DNA of 39,987 nt from a virus. Below, piece by piece: positions 8,685 through 16,467 of the stretch. The notes beneath the pieces are model-generated. The model was given only the letters and a program-made list of their open reading frames with translations. It had not been told where the DNA came from and made no database searches. The stretch spans positions 1 to 39,987 of the IMG/VR virus record IMGVR_UViG_3300044530_000503. One strand, given 5' to 3'. Positions within the stretch are counted from its first letter, which is position 1, and every line of letters begins with the position of its first letter. A program made the translations under genes and the position numbers.

Positions 8685-9447
8685 GTTCTTCCTCGAATAT
8701 CTGTGAAAGAGAATTGCTGATTTGAACGTAACCGTTTTCGATTGCCTTATTCATATCAATGATGACAAGTGCTGATCGTTCCATTAGGTCTTGGATATTA
8801 GCGGGCGAATGCGCATAGTAATCCGCGCACAATTCATAGTTGAACACAATGTGGCGAGTGGCTGCAAGCCTTAATAGATTTTTGCAAGCGTCGTCGATAC
8901 CTTCCGCAGCATTAATTTGAGCAATAAGCTGGTCGTACTTTTGCAATCCAACGATGGCTTTCTCGGAAGGCTTCTCATTCTTTGGTTCGTATACTGGCGC
9001 TTCGATTGTGCGCGTATACATTGGTTCCTCTTCGTCGCCATCAAGATTGTAATCCTGAGACAGCCCAGACAACATAGCAGCAAGCGCCTTGTTGTCGGTC
9101 TGCACGCTCTCCAAAATTGCGGAAAGTTTTTCAGAATCTGCGTCGGCCATGCAAGAAAGTGGGTCGTACGTTGCAAGTATCTTGTCGGCTTCTGTTTCGT
9201 TAACGTCAAGAATCAACACTGGGATGCTTGCGTTACCAACTGTTTCGGTTCGCAGGTGACCGTCAATCAGCATAAGCCCATTTGCGGTTTCACGCGCAAG
9301 AACTGCGCCAGCGAATCCAATCTCTGATAACAAACCCTGCAAAGCTTCCTGTTGCTCTTTAGGATGCTTGCGCCAATTCTTTGGGTTAGGCAACAATTCA
9401 TTAGCCGGAACGCGGCGAAACTCTTTGATGCGGTCTCTGATCTTCAT
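8671..9447 (-). CDS. ParB-like (sulfiredoxin-fold) domain protein
   Basis: The 258-residue protein has a ParB/Srx N-terminal domain (about residues 10-90). It shows VPANELLPNPKNWRKHP, the diagnostic GLMLIDGHLRTE box (DGHLR at 62-66), and an ADKILATYDPL segment. The C-terminal region (about 160-250) contains ELCADYYAHSPANIQDLMER and VIIDMNKAIENGYV, which I associate with phage ParB proteins linked to DNA-modification genes. It overlaps the RusA gene by 4 nt and the glycosyltransferase by 14 nt, so the two proteins probably act together. Nuclease, NTPase or adaptor activity cannot be decided from sequence. Confidence 0.78.
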   Translation of the reverse strand: MKIRDRIKEFRRVPANELLPNPKNWRKHPKEQQEALQGLLSEIGFAGAVLARETANGLMLIDGHLRTETVGNASIPVLILDVNETEADKILATYDPLSCMADADSEKLSAILESVQTDNKALAAMLSGLSQDYNLDGDEEEPMYTRTIEAPVYEPKNEKPSEKAIVGLQKYDQLIAQINAAEGIDDACKNLLRLAATRHIVFNYELCADYYAHSPANIQDLMERSALVIIDMNKAIENGYVQISNSLSQIFEEEHEQE

Positions 9448-9884
9448 GCGATTGTTTCTTTCAGTGCCTGTATGACAACGCGCATGGACGACGGGCCACG
9501 ACGCGGGATGAACTCCTGAGTGATCTTACGAATTACTTTGGTGTTGTCGTTTGCGATAATCTTTAGCTTCTGAAGCATATCAAGTGTAGGTTTCAGCGTG
9601 TTATCTAGGTCGCGCGAGTAAGACCATGAGTCGCCGCCGTAGATAGTTAAGTCTATAGACAATAGGCCTTCTACACGCCCTACGGTTGGCGCTACAAGGA
9701 ATGCACATTCGGTTAGCCAAGTCTTGTAAGATTTGGAAGAAACAATCCTCGGCCTTCGAGTAGCGTATCCCGGTCGAGGCTTAGGGGCAATAAGCGTTGT
9801 CATTTGATTAGCAGATGTTGGGACAGATAACTCAAGAACGACTTGATCAACTAACGCTCTGGTCTTGATCGTGAATCGTTTCAT
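9444..9884 (-). CDS. rusA: RusA-like Holliday junction resolvase
   Basis: The 146-residue protein matches RusA endonucleases in size and in the signature RDLDNTLKPTLDMLQKLKII followed by NDNTKVIRKI, which carries the metal-binding Asp residues. A second conserved Asp of the family is Asn-flanked here (ANDN). RusA dimers cut four-way junctions made during recombination or replication. SD GAGGA lies 6 nt upstream of the ATG at 9884. The start overlaps the preceding unknown gene by 38 nt, and the stop overlaps the ParB-like gene by 4 nt. It fits with the RecT annealase further upstream. Confidence 0.87.
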   Translation of the reverse strand: MKRFTIKTRALVDQVVLELSVPTSANQMTTLIAPKPRPGYATRRPRIVSSKSYKTWLTECAFLVAPTVGRVEGLLSIDLTIYGGDSWSYSRDLDNTLKPTLDMLQKLKIIANDNTKVIRKITQEFIPRRGPSSMRVVIQALKETIA

Positions 9885-10326
9885 AGCCAGTCCTCAGGAA
9901 TTCGATAGCGTCGCCTGAATGATAGTAATCTTTTACAATTCCAACCGCTATCCATCCGTGTGCTTTCATCCAGTATTGCTCCCTGACTGATCTTTCTGGC
10001 ACGTAGCATTGGAATATAGACGTGACTTCGTGATCGATTAGTGCGTTGTGCAAGTACGTTCCAAGCCGATCTTGAAAGCGTCCTTCTTCTGTGACGCATA
10101 ACCGTTCAAGCCTGTAGATGTTTCCGCGTCGCTTAGTCACGAAACCATATGCAAGTAAAACATTCTTGACGCTGAACCAAACGTTTAAACAAAGTCTTGA
10201 ATTAAGCATCTTGTCAATCATTTGACCGTTCAACGCGTCCGGTCCAAATTCGGCAATCTCATGTTCTAAGATTGCCGCTTTCAGGGCCGCTCGGGTCATT
10301 TGATTGACAGAGTTTTTATCTGTCAC
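9847..10326 (-). CDS. Protein of unknown function in the replication cluster
   Basis: I do not recognise this 159-residue protein. The first 70 residues look like a winged-helix-type domain (MTRAALKAAILEHEI, then NVWFSVKNVLLAYGFVTKRR). The rest is mixed alpha/beta with several aromatic residues. The GTG at 10324-10326 was chosen because GAGGG lies 8 nt upstream; TTG at 10341 has no clear SD, and the first ATG is at 10299. It overlaps the primase-helicase by 11 nt and RusA by 38 nt, so it is probably a replication or recombination accessory protein, by context only. Confidence 0.6.
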   Translation of the reverse strand: MTDKNSVNQMTRAALKAAILEHEIAEFGPDALNGQMIDKMLNSRLCLNVWFSVKNVLLAYGFVTKRRGNIYRLERLCVTEEGRFQDRLGTYLHNALIDHEVTSIFQCYVPERSVREQYWMKAHGWIAVGIVKDYYHSGDAIEFLRTGYETIHDQDQSVS

Positions 10327-12445
10327 CGGAATCGCCCTCAAGTTGAAGCGTCCAATACTTGCGGTTGTTGATCATTGACTCGGTGATAGTGTCTGGATCA
10401 GATCGCATGGCTCGATACAATCTGTCCATAGATATACCAATCGCTTCTGCCGCGTCAATGATGGGTTTCACTTGCGACACGCCGTCCTGACCCTGTAAGT
10501 GAGCAAGCAGCCATGCCTTGTCCGAGTCAATAAACGATGGGCGTCCGGGGCGGCGTTGCTGCTGATTGCGTCCGGGCTCGTCCATAGCTGGCGCACTACC
10601 GGGCGGCGTTTCATCGTATTCGTTACCATGGTCGCTCATGGTTACACCGAGTGCTACAGGCTTTTTAGCGTTAGTCTTATCGACCCAGAGTTTGCGCCGA
10701 TTAGGTTCTCCGTCAGGATCTGGGCAATCCAGTTTGATCACCTGCCTGCAAGCTCCCACAATGCGACGACCTAATGCTTCGCCACCCTTGTTTAGATGCG
10801 TAACAAGGATGATTGATGTGTTGCAGCGTGTGGCAATCTCAGCAAGAGGCTTAAAGAACAATTTTGCCTCTTCGGGCCGCGTTGTGTTGCGGTCCGTTGC
10901 GCTGCCGCATGTGTCTACAAACACAAACGCAGGCTGAATGCGCTTGATGCGTCGCTCAAGATTAGCTAAGTCTTCCACTGTGTCTAAGTTAGTCCCCGCA
11001 TAAGGATTTGATCGACGCGAGTTAAGCACAATCGCTTCGGGAAGGAAGTCAAATTCCTTTGGAAGTGCGCCTAATTCTGACCACTGGCTGTCCGCAGCGA
11101 TCCAGATTGCCCTGCTTCCTACGGGCAGGTTTGCAGGTGTTCCATCTGGCCATGGCAACCCAAGGAACACGCGCCGCAACAGGTCCGCACACAATCTGGT
11201 TTTGCCAACTCCCGGTTCGCTGGCTAGTGCGGTGATCGTGCCCTTCTGGATCCACCCCGGCCACGTCCATTGAACCTCTGCTTGCAGGGCTAGTAAGTCT
11301 GCAGCCGTAGCGTCGGGGTCTTCGTCATCTGTATCTGGTACATCTGTGGCAATTCTTTCCGGCCCTGTGTACAGCTCGACTGTTCTAGACCGTGGCGTTG
11401 ATGTTGGCTGCGCAGGCTTGGCTGCAACAAGCAGATGGCCAAAGTTGGTTCCAATCTTACGAGCGTCTCGGATCTTGTGCAGCAATTCCCGCTCTGACCA
11501 TTCAGGGGCGCAGCGTGAATTCCATTCAGCCATTGCGACAAGCGCGTCTGATTCCGAAAGGCCGAATCCTTCGACCGCAATCATTGCCGCATGAAATGCC
11601 CTGCTGTGACCGCTTTGGCCAGATATGGCTGGGGGTACTTTGGCAAGGTAAGCTTTGCACCTGCCGACTGTATCGGTTTGGCTTGAACCGCGCTGCCGAT
11701 CAAGGCTAGCCAGTGCGGCGTCCTGATGCTGCCACGCGGCCAATATTGTATTCAATGCCGCATTGTTGCCAAAAGTAGACGATGAGTCCTTTTGTTTTGC
11801 GGCAGTGGTAACCCATGCTAACCTATGTGGCCGCTCGGCGGTTGCGCCCCCTTTGCGCGCGTGCGTGCCGTACAACTTCCAGATGCGGCTTGCATTATAG
11901 GTTCGCGTGTCAACTTTGGCTCCTGCTGTCGAGCAGCGTTGATCAAGCCCTGATAGCAAAGATTTGATCTTATCGCGCGTAGGATCGTCGTTCGGCAAAA
12001 GTACTGGGTAACACAAATGCCAACCGTTTCCCGAACTTGCAACAATAGGATCGGCCCAACCAGATGCGGTCATTGTGGCCTGCACAGATGATAACACTCG
12101 CCACGCTTCCGCACGTTCGGTATCGGTAGCGGATACGTTAGCTGGGCGCGTTGGGTCAACGTCAATGAGTATCCAATGGCGTTTAAGCACATCAGCGTCT
12201 GTAGCGCATGTTCGCGCGGGTCCAATTCGATTGGTAACAGGCATCGCAATTGGCTGAGGCAAAAAGTACACGCCCCTGCTTGTTTGCATATCGGCGGCTG
12301 CGGCGGCCATCACATGAATGTGTTCATAATCAAATACACCGGAAAAACTTCCACCGTCCGTGAATGCTCGCAGTTCGGTGATAGTGCCCGGTTCAATAAA
12401 CAATTTCAAATACGATTCGATTGTTGCGGCCCTGTCCTGTGTCAT
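10316..12445 (-). CDS. Primase-helicase (PrimPol-like domain plus RepA-type RecA-fold ATPase)
   Basis: The 709-residue protein joins two replication activities. The N-terminal archaeo-eukaryotic primase-like domain has HWILIDVDP (Asp at about 95 and 97), SSGNGWHLCYP (His about 143) and KVDTRTYNASRIWKLYGT. The C-terminal helicase core has Walker A ASEPGVGKT (about 408-416) and Walker B AFVFVDTCGS (Asp about 511), followed by IILVTHLNKGG. The last 70 residues form a winged-helix-like tail. It overlaps the sigma-factor gene by 4 nt. It is the only replicative primase or helicase found, so it probably starts phage replication. Confidence 0.88.
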   Translation of the reverse strand: MTQDRAATIESYLKLFIEPGTITELRAFTDGGSFSGVFDYEHIHVMAAAAADMQTSRGVYFLPQPIAMPVTNRIGPARTCATDADVLKRHWILIDVDPTRPANVSATDTERAEAWRVLSSVQATMTASGWADPIVASSGNGWHLCYPVLLPNDDPTRDKIKSLLSGLDQRCSTAGAKVDTRTYNASRIWKLYGTHARKGGATAERPHRLAWVTTAAKQKDSSSTFGNNAALNTILAAWQHQDAALASLDRQRGSSQTDTVGRCKAYLAKVPPAISGQSGHSRAFHAAMIAVEGFGLSESDALVAMAEWNSRCAPEWSERELLHKIRDARKIGTNFGHLLVAAKPAQPTSTPRSRTVELYTGPERIATDVPDTDDEDPDATAADLLALQAEVQWTWPGWIQKGTITALASEPGVGKTRLCADLLRRVFLGLPWPDGTPANLPVGSRAIWIAADSQWSELGALPKEFDFLPEAIVLNSRRSNPYAGTNLDTVEDLANLERRIKRIQPAFVFVDTCGSATDRNTTRPEEAKLFFKPLAEIATRCNTSIILVTHLNKGGEALGRRIVGACRQVIKLDCPDPDGEPNRRKLWVDKTNAKKPVALGVTMSDHGNEYDETPPGSAPAMDEPGRNQQQRRPGRPSFIDSDKAWLLAHLQGQDGVSQVKPIIDAAEAIGISMDRLYRAMRSDPDTITESMINNRKYWTLQLEGDSGDR

Positions 12446-12927
12446 ATGCGTTCTCCAATGTATTGCCTGATGAAATTCAATCCCAATCGCAGCCTGTTTG
12501 AGGATGTGCTATAGCCTGTGCCACCAAGTAAACTTCTAAGGGGTATGCCAGAGAGTTTTAGTTTAACAAGAGAAGCTTGATCATCGGGCAACAAACCGAT
12601 TGCCTCGTGAACTTTTTCTCTTAGTTCTTGTTTGACTGCAAACTCTTCTGGCAGCAAGTCGCCACAGTAATGGTCAGTCTCGTCTTCGTGAATCGAGAAA
12701 GTTGGTGTGCATCGCTTAAGTGCTTGCGAACGATAGATGTATTCGATTCGCATTCGCGCTACGACGCATGTTACCCACGTTGAGAACTTTGATTTTGTCC
12801 TGTCGTATAGGTGTAGTTTTTGCAGGACACGCAGGAGAGTTTCCTGCACCCAGTCCTCGATATCCATCGATGCGATCGGGTGTCTATTAGCGGCCCACCT
12901 AGTCAGCCGGATCTGATCATTAGTCAT
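12442..12927 (-). CDS. Sigma-70 family (ECF-like) RNA polymerase sigma factor
   Basis: The 161-residue protein has sigma region 2 (DIEDWVQETLLRVLQKL, then KSKFSTWVTCVVARMRIEYI) at about residues 22-75. It also has a region 4-like helical segment (EAIGLLPDDQASLVKLKLSG followed by an HTH-like stretch) at about 110-155. Such a factor could redirect host RNA polymerase to phage promoters. The region 4 HTH is somewhat degenerate. ATG at 12925-12927 was chosen because GGAGG sits 6 nt upstream. The start overlaps the preceding stop by 4 nt (ATGA), and the stop overlaps the primase-helicase start. Confidence 0.78.
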   Translation of the reverse strand: MTNDQIRLTRWAANRHPIASMDIEDWVQETLLRVLQKLHLYDRTKSKFSTWVTCVVARMRIEYIYRSQALKRCTPTFSIHEDETDHYCGDLLPEEFAVKQELREKVHEAIGLLPDDQASLVKLKLSGIPLRSLLGGTGYSTSSNRLRLGLNFIRQYIGERI

Positions 12928-13184
12928 GCGCCACCTCCGCACTGGCAGGTCCACACGTCACCTAGATCTTCAAACTTGCGAAGCGAAACTAAATGCCTCT
13001 GAGAAGAATATTTGGGCATGTTAAATGTGATCTTTATGTATCGCATTTCTTTTCGTTTGCTTGCGTTGTAGGCGATTATCTTTGCTTCGGCCATGGTACT
13101 ACAACGGACAACAAACTTATTGATCTTGCCACAAGCGTGGCCCCAGCCACTCATAAACTTATCGGTCATGGTCACGTAATACAT
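12924..13184 (-). CDS. Small conserved phage protein, function unknown
   Basis: The 86-residue protein begins MYYVTMTDKFMSGWGHACGK and has the segment MAEAKIIAYNASKRKEMRYI. I recognise this pattern from small proteins in unrelated phages, but their function is unknown to me. It may be a small alpha/beta single-domain protein. A strong SD (AAGGAGG, 7 nt spacing) precedes the ATG. It is coupled to the sigma-factor gene by an ATGA overlap. Confidence 0.8.
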   Translation of the reverse strand: MYYVTMTDKFMSGWGHACGKINKFVVRCSTMAEAKIIAYNASKRKEMRYIKITFNMPKYSSQRHLVSLRKFEDLGDVWTCQCGGGA

Positions 13185-13212
13185 TTCAAACCTCCTTGAA
13201 TAAGTTAACTAA

Positions 13213-14730
13213 TCAAACGCCACAACTAGCGGCCAGATCCGCCATTTTGCCAAGCCACTCTTCATTTGAATCGCAGCCGTGATCGCCAACGATAATCAAA
13301 TCCTTCGTGGACCGGGTGATGGCGATGTACGCCAGATTGACTTCTTGGATGCAAGCCTGCGAAGTGCGGCCAAAGCGTCCGAGTTTCTCGGGGCATAGTA
13401 TGGCCACACGGCTTGACTGAGACCCCTTGGCGCGGTGAATGGATGACAACACTACTTGCTTGGACTCGTCTACAGCGTCGCCAAACATCGCATCGAGTGA
13501 ATGATGTAACCCATCAAGGCTTTCCACGTTGTCGATCATGACCGATAAGCAATCGCACTGATCGGTATGTTTTTGCATGACCGCTTCGGTCACATCCTTG
13601 GCAGATAACAACTCGGCCTGATTCTGACGATACTTAGCGAGCTTTCCGGCAAGGTCGTTTAGGTTTGTGGGCTTGAGGCGCTTGATCAGGTTGTACAGTC
13701 CAGCACCAATATCACGGCCGCGAATCTTGGCGGAGCGTCCTGAGGCAATCAGTCTGTAGGCCATGCCAAGAAGTGGCGCGTTAGTGCGGCAAATCACCAT
13801 GTCGCCTTCCTCGAGCATATTGGTTACGCCCTGCGAACTGGATTCGATCACCGATCCGGCTGGCGCGTTAGGTCTGTCCTGAATGGTGGGCACCAAAATT
13901 CTGGCAAGATCAAGGTGACTGCTAGGGCATCTCCAGCATACCGTCAGGGGCAAGCTGACAGACCCAAGCTGATTTGTCATATTGTGAAATGAGTCTGTGT
14001 CTGCGCCAGCAAATCCCATGATCGCCTGCCTAGGATCACCAACGTGCATGACGCGTGGCGCAAGCCGTGTGATCAGTTGCTGCTGCGCAGGATTGAAATC
14101 CTGAGCTTCGTCAGCAATTATCAAATCAGACTGATATCGAGTAAGGTTCAGATAGTGCGGCATCGTGATCATATCCGTGAAATCCATTGTGCGCTTGCAA
14201 TGAATCCCTTCGCCTACCGCAGCCTTGGCGATTGGGAACATCATCTGATGAACATCTAGGTTCTCTGGCGCTTCCCAGCCCATACTGGCTAGTGCGTCGC
14301 CAAGATTCTGAAGGTCTTGCTGAGAGGGGCTGAGCGGGATCAGTTGATTCCTCCACGCTTCAACGACCGTGAACACTGGTGTGTATTCGTCTTTAAGTCG
14401 TTTCGTCCTGCTGTCTACAAGATTAGGATTCTGCCGTGCGATAATATCGCGATACTTATCCTGCACAACCTGCCGCCTGCCACTGGACTGGACAAGACGG
14501 CATCCAATCGAATGCAGCGTTGATGCGGTCCCAGCACCGCCAAGTCGCTGATTAAGTTCTTCCGCAATGTGACGATTAAACGCTGTGAATTGAACTGATC
14601 CCTGTGCTTCTTTAGCGGAATCTACCGCTGTGTGCGTCTTGCCTGTCCCCGCTAATGCGTTGACCGCAATGTTGTTATCTGTACCCTTGATCGCATCATA
14701 AATAGCAATTTGTTCAACAGTATTCGCCAT
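13213..14730 (-). CDS. UvrD/Rep-like superfamily 1 DNA helicase
   Basis: The 505-residue protein shows the SF1A helicase motifs in order. These are Walker A NALAGTGKTHT (about residues 24-34), motif II IIADEAQDFNPAQ (about 204-216), motif III VMHVGDPRQAIMGFAGAD, SSIHRAKGSQ, and motif VI LAYIAITRSTKDL near the C-terminus. It is shorter than UvrD (about 720 residues), as phage versions often are. ATG at 14728-14730 was preferred to TTG at 14736 because GGAGG lies 8 nt upstream. The leader has a -10-like element and shares ATCACACGGAG with the leader of the gene at 19507. Confidence 0.9.
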   Translation of the reverse strand: MANTVEQIAIYDAIKGTDNNIAVNALAGTGKTHTAVDSAKEAQGSVQFTAFNRHIAEELNQRLGGAGTASTLHSIGCRLVQSSGRRQVVQDKYRDIIARQNPNLVDSRTKRLKDEYTPVFTVVEAWRNQLIPLSPSQQDLQNLGDALASMGWEAPENLDVHQMMFPIAKAAVGEGIHCKRTMDFTDMITMPHYLNLTRYQSDLIIADEAQDFNPAQQQLITRLAPRVMHVGDPRQAIMGFAGADTDSFHNMTNQLGSVSLPLTVCWRCPSSHLDLARILVPTIQDRPNAPAGSVIESSSQGVTNMLEEGDMVICRTNAPLLGMAYRLIASGRSAKIRGRDIGAGLYNLIKRLKPTNLNDLAGKLAKYRQNQAELLSAKDVTEAVMQKHTDQCDCLSVMIDNVESLDGLHHSLDAMFGDAVDESKQVVLSSIHRAKGSQSSRVAILCPEKLGRFGRTSQACIQEVNLAYIAITRSTKDLIIVGDHGCDSNEEWLGKMADLAASCGV

Positions 14731-14777
14731 GACCAAAACCTCCGTGTGATATCGAATGACAAAACGCCACCCGATAA

Positions 14778-14790
14778 GTTTAATATAAAC
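14778..14790 (-). promoter_or_regulatory. Palindromic -10-like element upstream of the helicase gene
   Basis: The 13-base palindrome GTTTAATATAAAC occurs identically at 19563-19575. On the minus strand it contains TATATT followed by AAAC. In both places TTTCA lies exactly 17 nt upstream (14805-14809 here). This looks like a duplicated phage promoter or operator. The -35-like TTTCA does not match the usual TTGACA, so recognition by a special sigma factor or regulator is possible. Confidence 0.5.
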
Positions 14791-14811
14791 ATTGTTGCGT
14801 CAAATGAAATA

Positions 14812-15168
14812 CTATTTTGACGAGTACCGCAAAACTTTTTCTAGCTTGGCAATTCTTTCTTCTAGATTGATAATTCGTTTTCTAATCATCAACGTGTGGT
14901 CAGTCCAAAACTTGCGCATGTTTTTAGCAGTTGCGTCCCGTAGTTGCTTTTTATGCTTAAGCTGCTTTAAGTGCGCAGTGACCTTTCGTGCCCCAACTCC
15001 ATGTAACGGGCGCGGGAATAGCTTTCGCACCATGCTGACATGCCACACATGCGGACTTCCTTCGCGCGCTGGACGTGGAATCAATCCACGTTTCAGCCAT
15101 CCTAATACAGTGGGTGTTCCAACCTTGACCAACTCGCCAATTGCTTCCGTCGTGACCCACGTCTTCAC
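14812..15168 (-). CDS. MerR-like/excisionase-type DNA-binding protein with coiled coil
   Basis: The 118-residue protein has an N-terminal helix-turn-helix (WVTTEAIGELVKVGTPTVLG, then WLKRGLIPRPAR), typical of MerR/AlpA-like domains. A basic linker follows, then a C-terminal helical coiled coil (MIRKRIINLEERIAKLEKVL). It probably binds DNA as a dimer and may be a regulator or a replication accessory. The start is GTG at 15166-15168, overlapping the csrA-like stop (GTGA), with AAGGAGG 7 nt upstream. The two are co-translated. Confidence 0.7.
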   Translation of the reverse strand: MKTWVTTEAIGELVKVGTPTVLGWLKRGLIPRPAREGSPHVWHVSMVRKLFPRPLHGVGARKVTAHLKQLKHKKQLRDATAKNMRKFWTDHTLMIRKRIINLEERIAKLEKVLRYSSK

Positions 15169-15365
15169 TTGCCAGCCTCCTTGCTTAATAAGCTTCGTCG
15201 CAAAACTTCTACGTTGCCGGGTGCGTCAATAATCACTTTGACCTGATTGCTGTGAAGTGGGTGCGGGATGATTCGCACCGTGAAGGTTTGGGTTTCCTTA
15301 TGACTGTGAACCTTAAAGAATAGATCGTCTTCGTCCTTATCCGGTCGAATCGAAAGGACTAACAT
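15165..15365 (-). CDS. CsrA/RsmA-like RNA-binding regulator
   Basis: The 66-residue protein resembles carbon storage regulator CsrA at both ends. It begins MLVLSIRP (family MLxLxRR), and its C-terminal strand VKVIIDAPGNVEVLRRSLL matches the family's IxAPxxVxVxRxEL. The key RNA-contact Arg in that strand (CsrA Arg44 equivalent, here Arg56) and the strand-1 Arg7 are present; CsrA Arg6 is Ile here. It is about 12 residues longer than usual, in the middle. CsrA dimers bind GGA motifs in mRNA leaders. Its own leader contains ACAAGGAG. It lies after the small membrane proteins and is coupled to the MerR-like gene. Confidence 0.65.
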   Translation of the reverse strand: MLVLSIRPDKDEDDLFFKVHSHKETQTFTVRIIPHPLHSNQVKVIIDAPGNVEVLRRSLLSKEAGK

Positions 15366-15380
15366 AAACTCAACTCCTTG

Positions 15381-15515
15381 TTATTCTATTTCAAAAAGCA
15401 TTTGAACCGCCCACATGGCCCAGTACAAAGAATAGCCTATCAAACTACAGACTATTCCTGCTCCGAACCATGCGAGCGTTTCGTCAAATCGAGTGGGTGG
15501 CAACCGCTCATCCAT
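15381..15515 (-). CDS. Small membrane protein (44 residues)
   Basis: This open frame is short (MDERLPPTRFDETLAWFGAG is the N-terminal half) and has one predicted transmembrane segment (WFGAGIVCSLIGYSLYWAMW). Charged residues are mainly N-terminal. The ATG at 15513-15515 overlaps the stop of the 23-residue membrane peptide upstream by 8 nt, and the stop lies just before the csrA-like leader. Tight coupling in a run of secreted or membrane genes supports it being real. Function is unknown; a holin-like or inner-membrane accessory role is possible. Confidence 0.6.
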   Translation of the reverse strand: MDERLPPTRFDETLAWFGAGIVCSLIGYSLYWAMWAVQMLFEIE

Positions 15516-15579
15516 TATCGTTGGCCCACATCATCATTATCAAAAACAAGACAAAAAGTATATATGTTGTGCCGCTCAT
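15508..15579 (-). CDS. Very small transmembrane peptide (23 residues)
   Basis: The ATG at 15577-15579 overlaps the stop of the secreted Cys-rich gene by 4 nt (ATGA). The peptide reads MSGTTYILFVLFLIMMMWAN then DNG, and consists almost wholly of one hydrophobic helix. Coupling on both sides suggests it is translated. No function can be assigned from sequence. Confidence 0.55.
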   Translation of the reverse strand: MSGTTYILFVLFLIMMMWANDNG

Positions 15580-15845
15580 CGGTACCTCACGCATGCGTAC
15601 CAGCCATTGCGGCCACGTACTACCGATTGCTCGACGATTGGCCGTTGACCGTAGTAGCAACAATTGCGAAGTGCTTGGCCTGCCGAACTGGAAGAGAACC
15701 CAACGCCCTCGTAACGATATGACCCGCCACGATGCGCCATGCGGCATTGTGCTGCGGACTGGCAGGCTGATTCGTGTGCGGTCAATCCACCAGCGGCTTG
15801 AGCCATCGGTGCAAACAGCAAGCAGGCAAACAAGGATCGAATCAT
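15576..15845 (-). CDS. Small secreted Cys-rich protein
   Basis: The 89-residue protein starts with a signal peptide (MIRSLFACLLFAPMAQAAGG, probable cleavage after the AQA). The mature part has five Cys, including a CC pair in ALRNCCYYGQRP, and ends VVRGRNGWYACVRYR. I recall this Gly/Ser-rich EGVGFSSSSA pattern from small exported proteins in phages and genomes of Planctomycetes-like bacteria, but their function is unknown. The SD TAGGAG precedes the ATG. It begins a coupled run of three small export or membrane genes. Confidence 0.75.
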   Translation of the reverse strand: MIRSLFACLLFAPMAQAAGGLTAHESACQSAAQCRMAHRGGSYRYEGVGFSSSSAGQALRNCCYYGQRPIVEQSVVRGRNGWYACVRYR

Positions 15846-16014
15846 AAGAAACTCCTACTCCTCACTATTGAGGATCGCACCAGCCGGGAGACGATCCCAG
15901 CCGCCACCAGAGTGGCGAACCCCATTGGTGCGAATCGTGGGTGCGAGGGCGGTTCCCACGATCACGGCGGATACTTCAGACGGGCATGAGTAGCCGTCCC
16001 CTCGCCTTCCGTGG
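15846..16014. other. Gap without a confident gene
   Basis: This 169-bp stretch lies between the SSB-like and secreted-protein genes. Two minus-strand frames are open across part of it. One (from GTG near 15957) would encode about 34 residues ending LPAGAILNSEE. The other ends ARLKYPP near 15961. Neither has a good ATG and SD, so no gene is called. The 3' part carries the SD of the next gene. Confidence 0.5.
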
Positions 16015-16467
16015 TCAGAACGGTAATGGTCCCTCTGTTGGCATATCGGAATTCCCAGCAATGCTGAGAATCTTTATGTTGTGATAAGTTTTAGACCCAT
16101 CAACCGATGTGGTCTTTTGTGCTCGAAAACGCACACCTGCCAATGTTTTTAACGCTCGTGGAAGCTCTTGAGAAAACATCTTGCCATTCGCTTCGGTCCA
16201 TGTGTTAGTGGCAACACCAAGTATCAACAAGTCCGATCCTAGAGCATTGGCATTCGCTTGTGACCGCAAAAAAGTTGCCGCTTCAATTGTATGAGCGCCT
16301 TCTACCATGTAGGACCAACGCACAATGTCGTCGCCTGTTCTTGCCGTCTTGGTTAGTTCCGCAGACAGTATAGTGAACACCCACGTGCCGTCTGCGATCG
16401 AATCCAAGCCCGGTGCAATACCGGATGCTTTGGGAGCAAATCCACGATCAAAATGCTCAAGACTCAT
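16015..16467 (-). CDS. Putative single-stranded DNA-binding (DUF669-like) protein
   Basis: The 150-residue protein resembles phage proteins encoded next to RecT annealases. It has a beta-rich core (GTWVFTILSAELTKTARTGD, then VRWSYMVEG) and ends EGPLPF, reminiscent of the C-terminal acidic-PF tip of SSB. It probably coats ssDNA for RecT-mediated annealing. It overlaps the recT stop by 4 nt. The similarity to DUF669 is from memory; SSB function is inferred from the neighbour and the tail. Confidence 0.6.
   Translation of the reverse strand: MSLEHFDRGFAPKASGIAPGLDSIADGTWVFTILSAELTKTARTGDDIVRWSYMVEGAHTIEAATFLRSQANANALGSDLLILGVATNTWTEANGKMFSQELPRALKTLAGVRFRAQKTTSVDGSKTYHNIKILSIAGNSDMPTEGPLPF

Noticed and set aside
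15855-16061. Leftward 68-codon frame overlapping the SSB-like gene
   Set aside because: It overlaps the 3' end of a well-supported gene and lacks a good start; only its last part (from a GTG near 15957) lies in free sequence.
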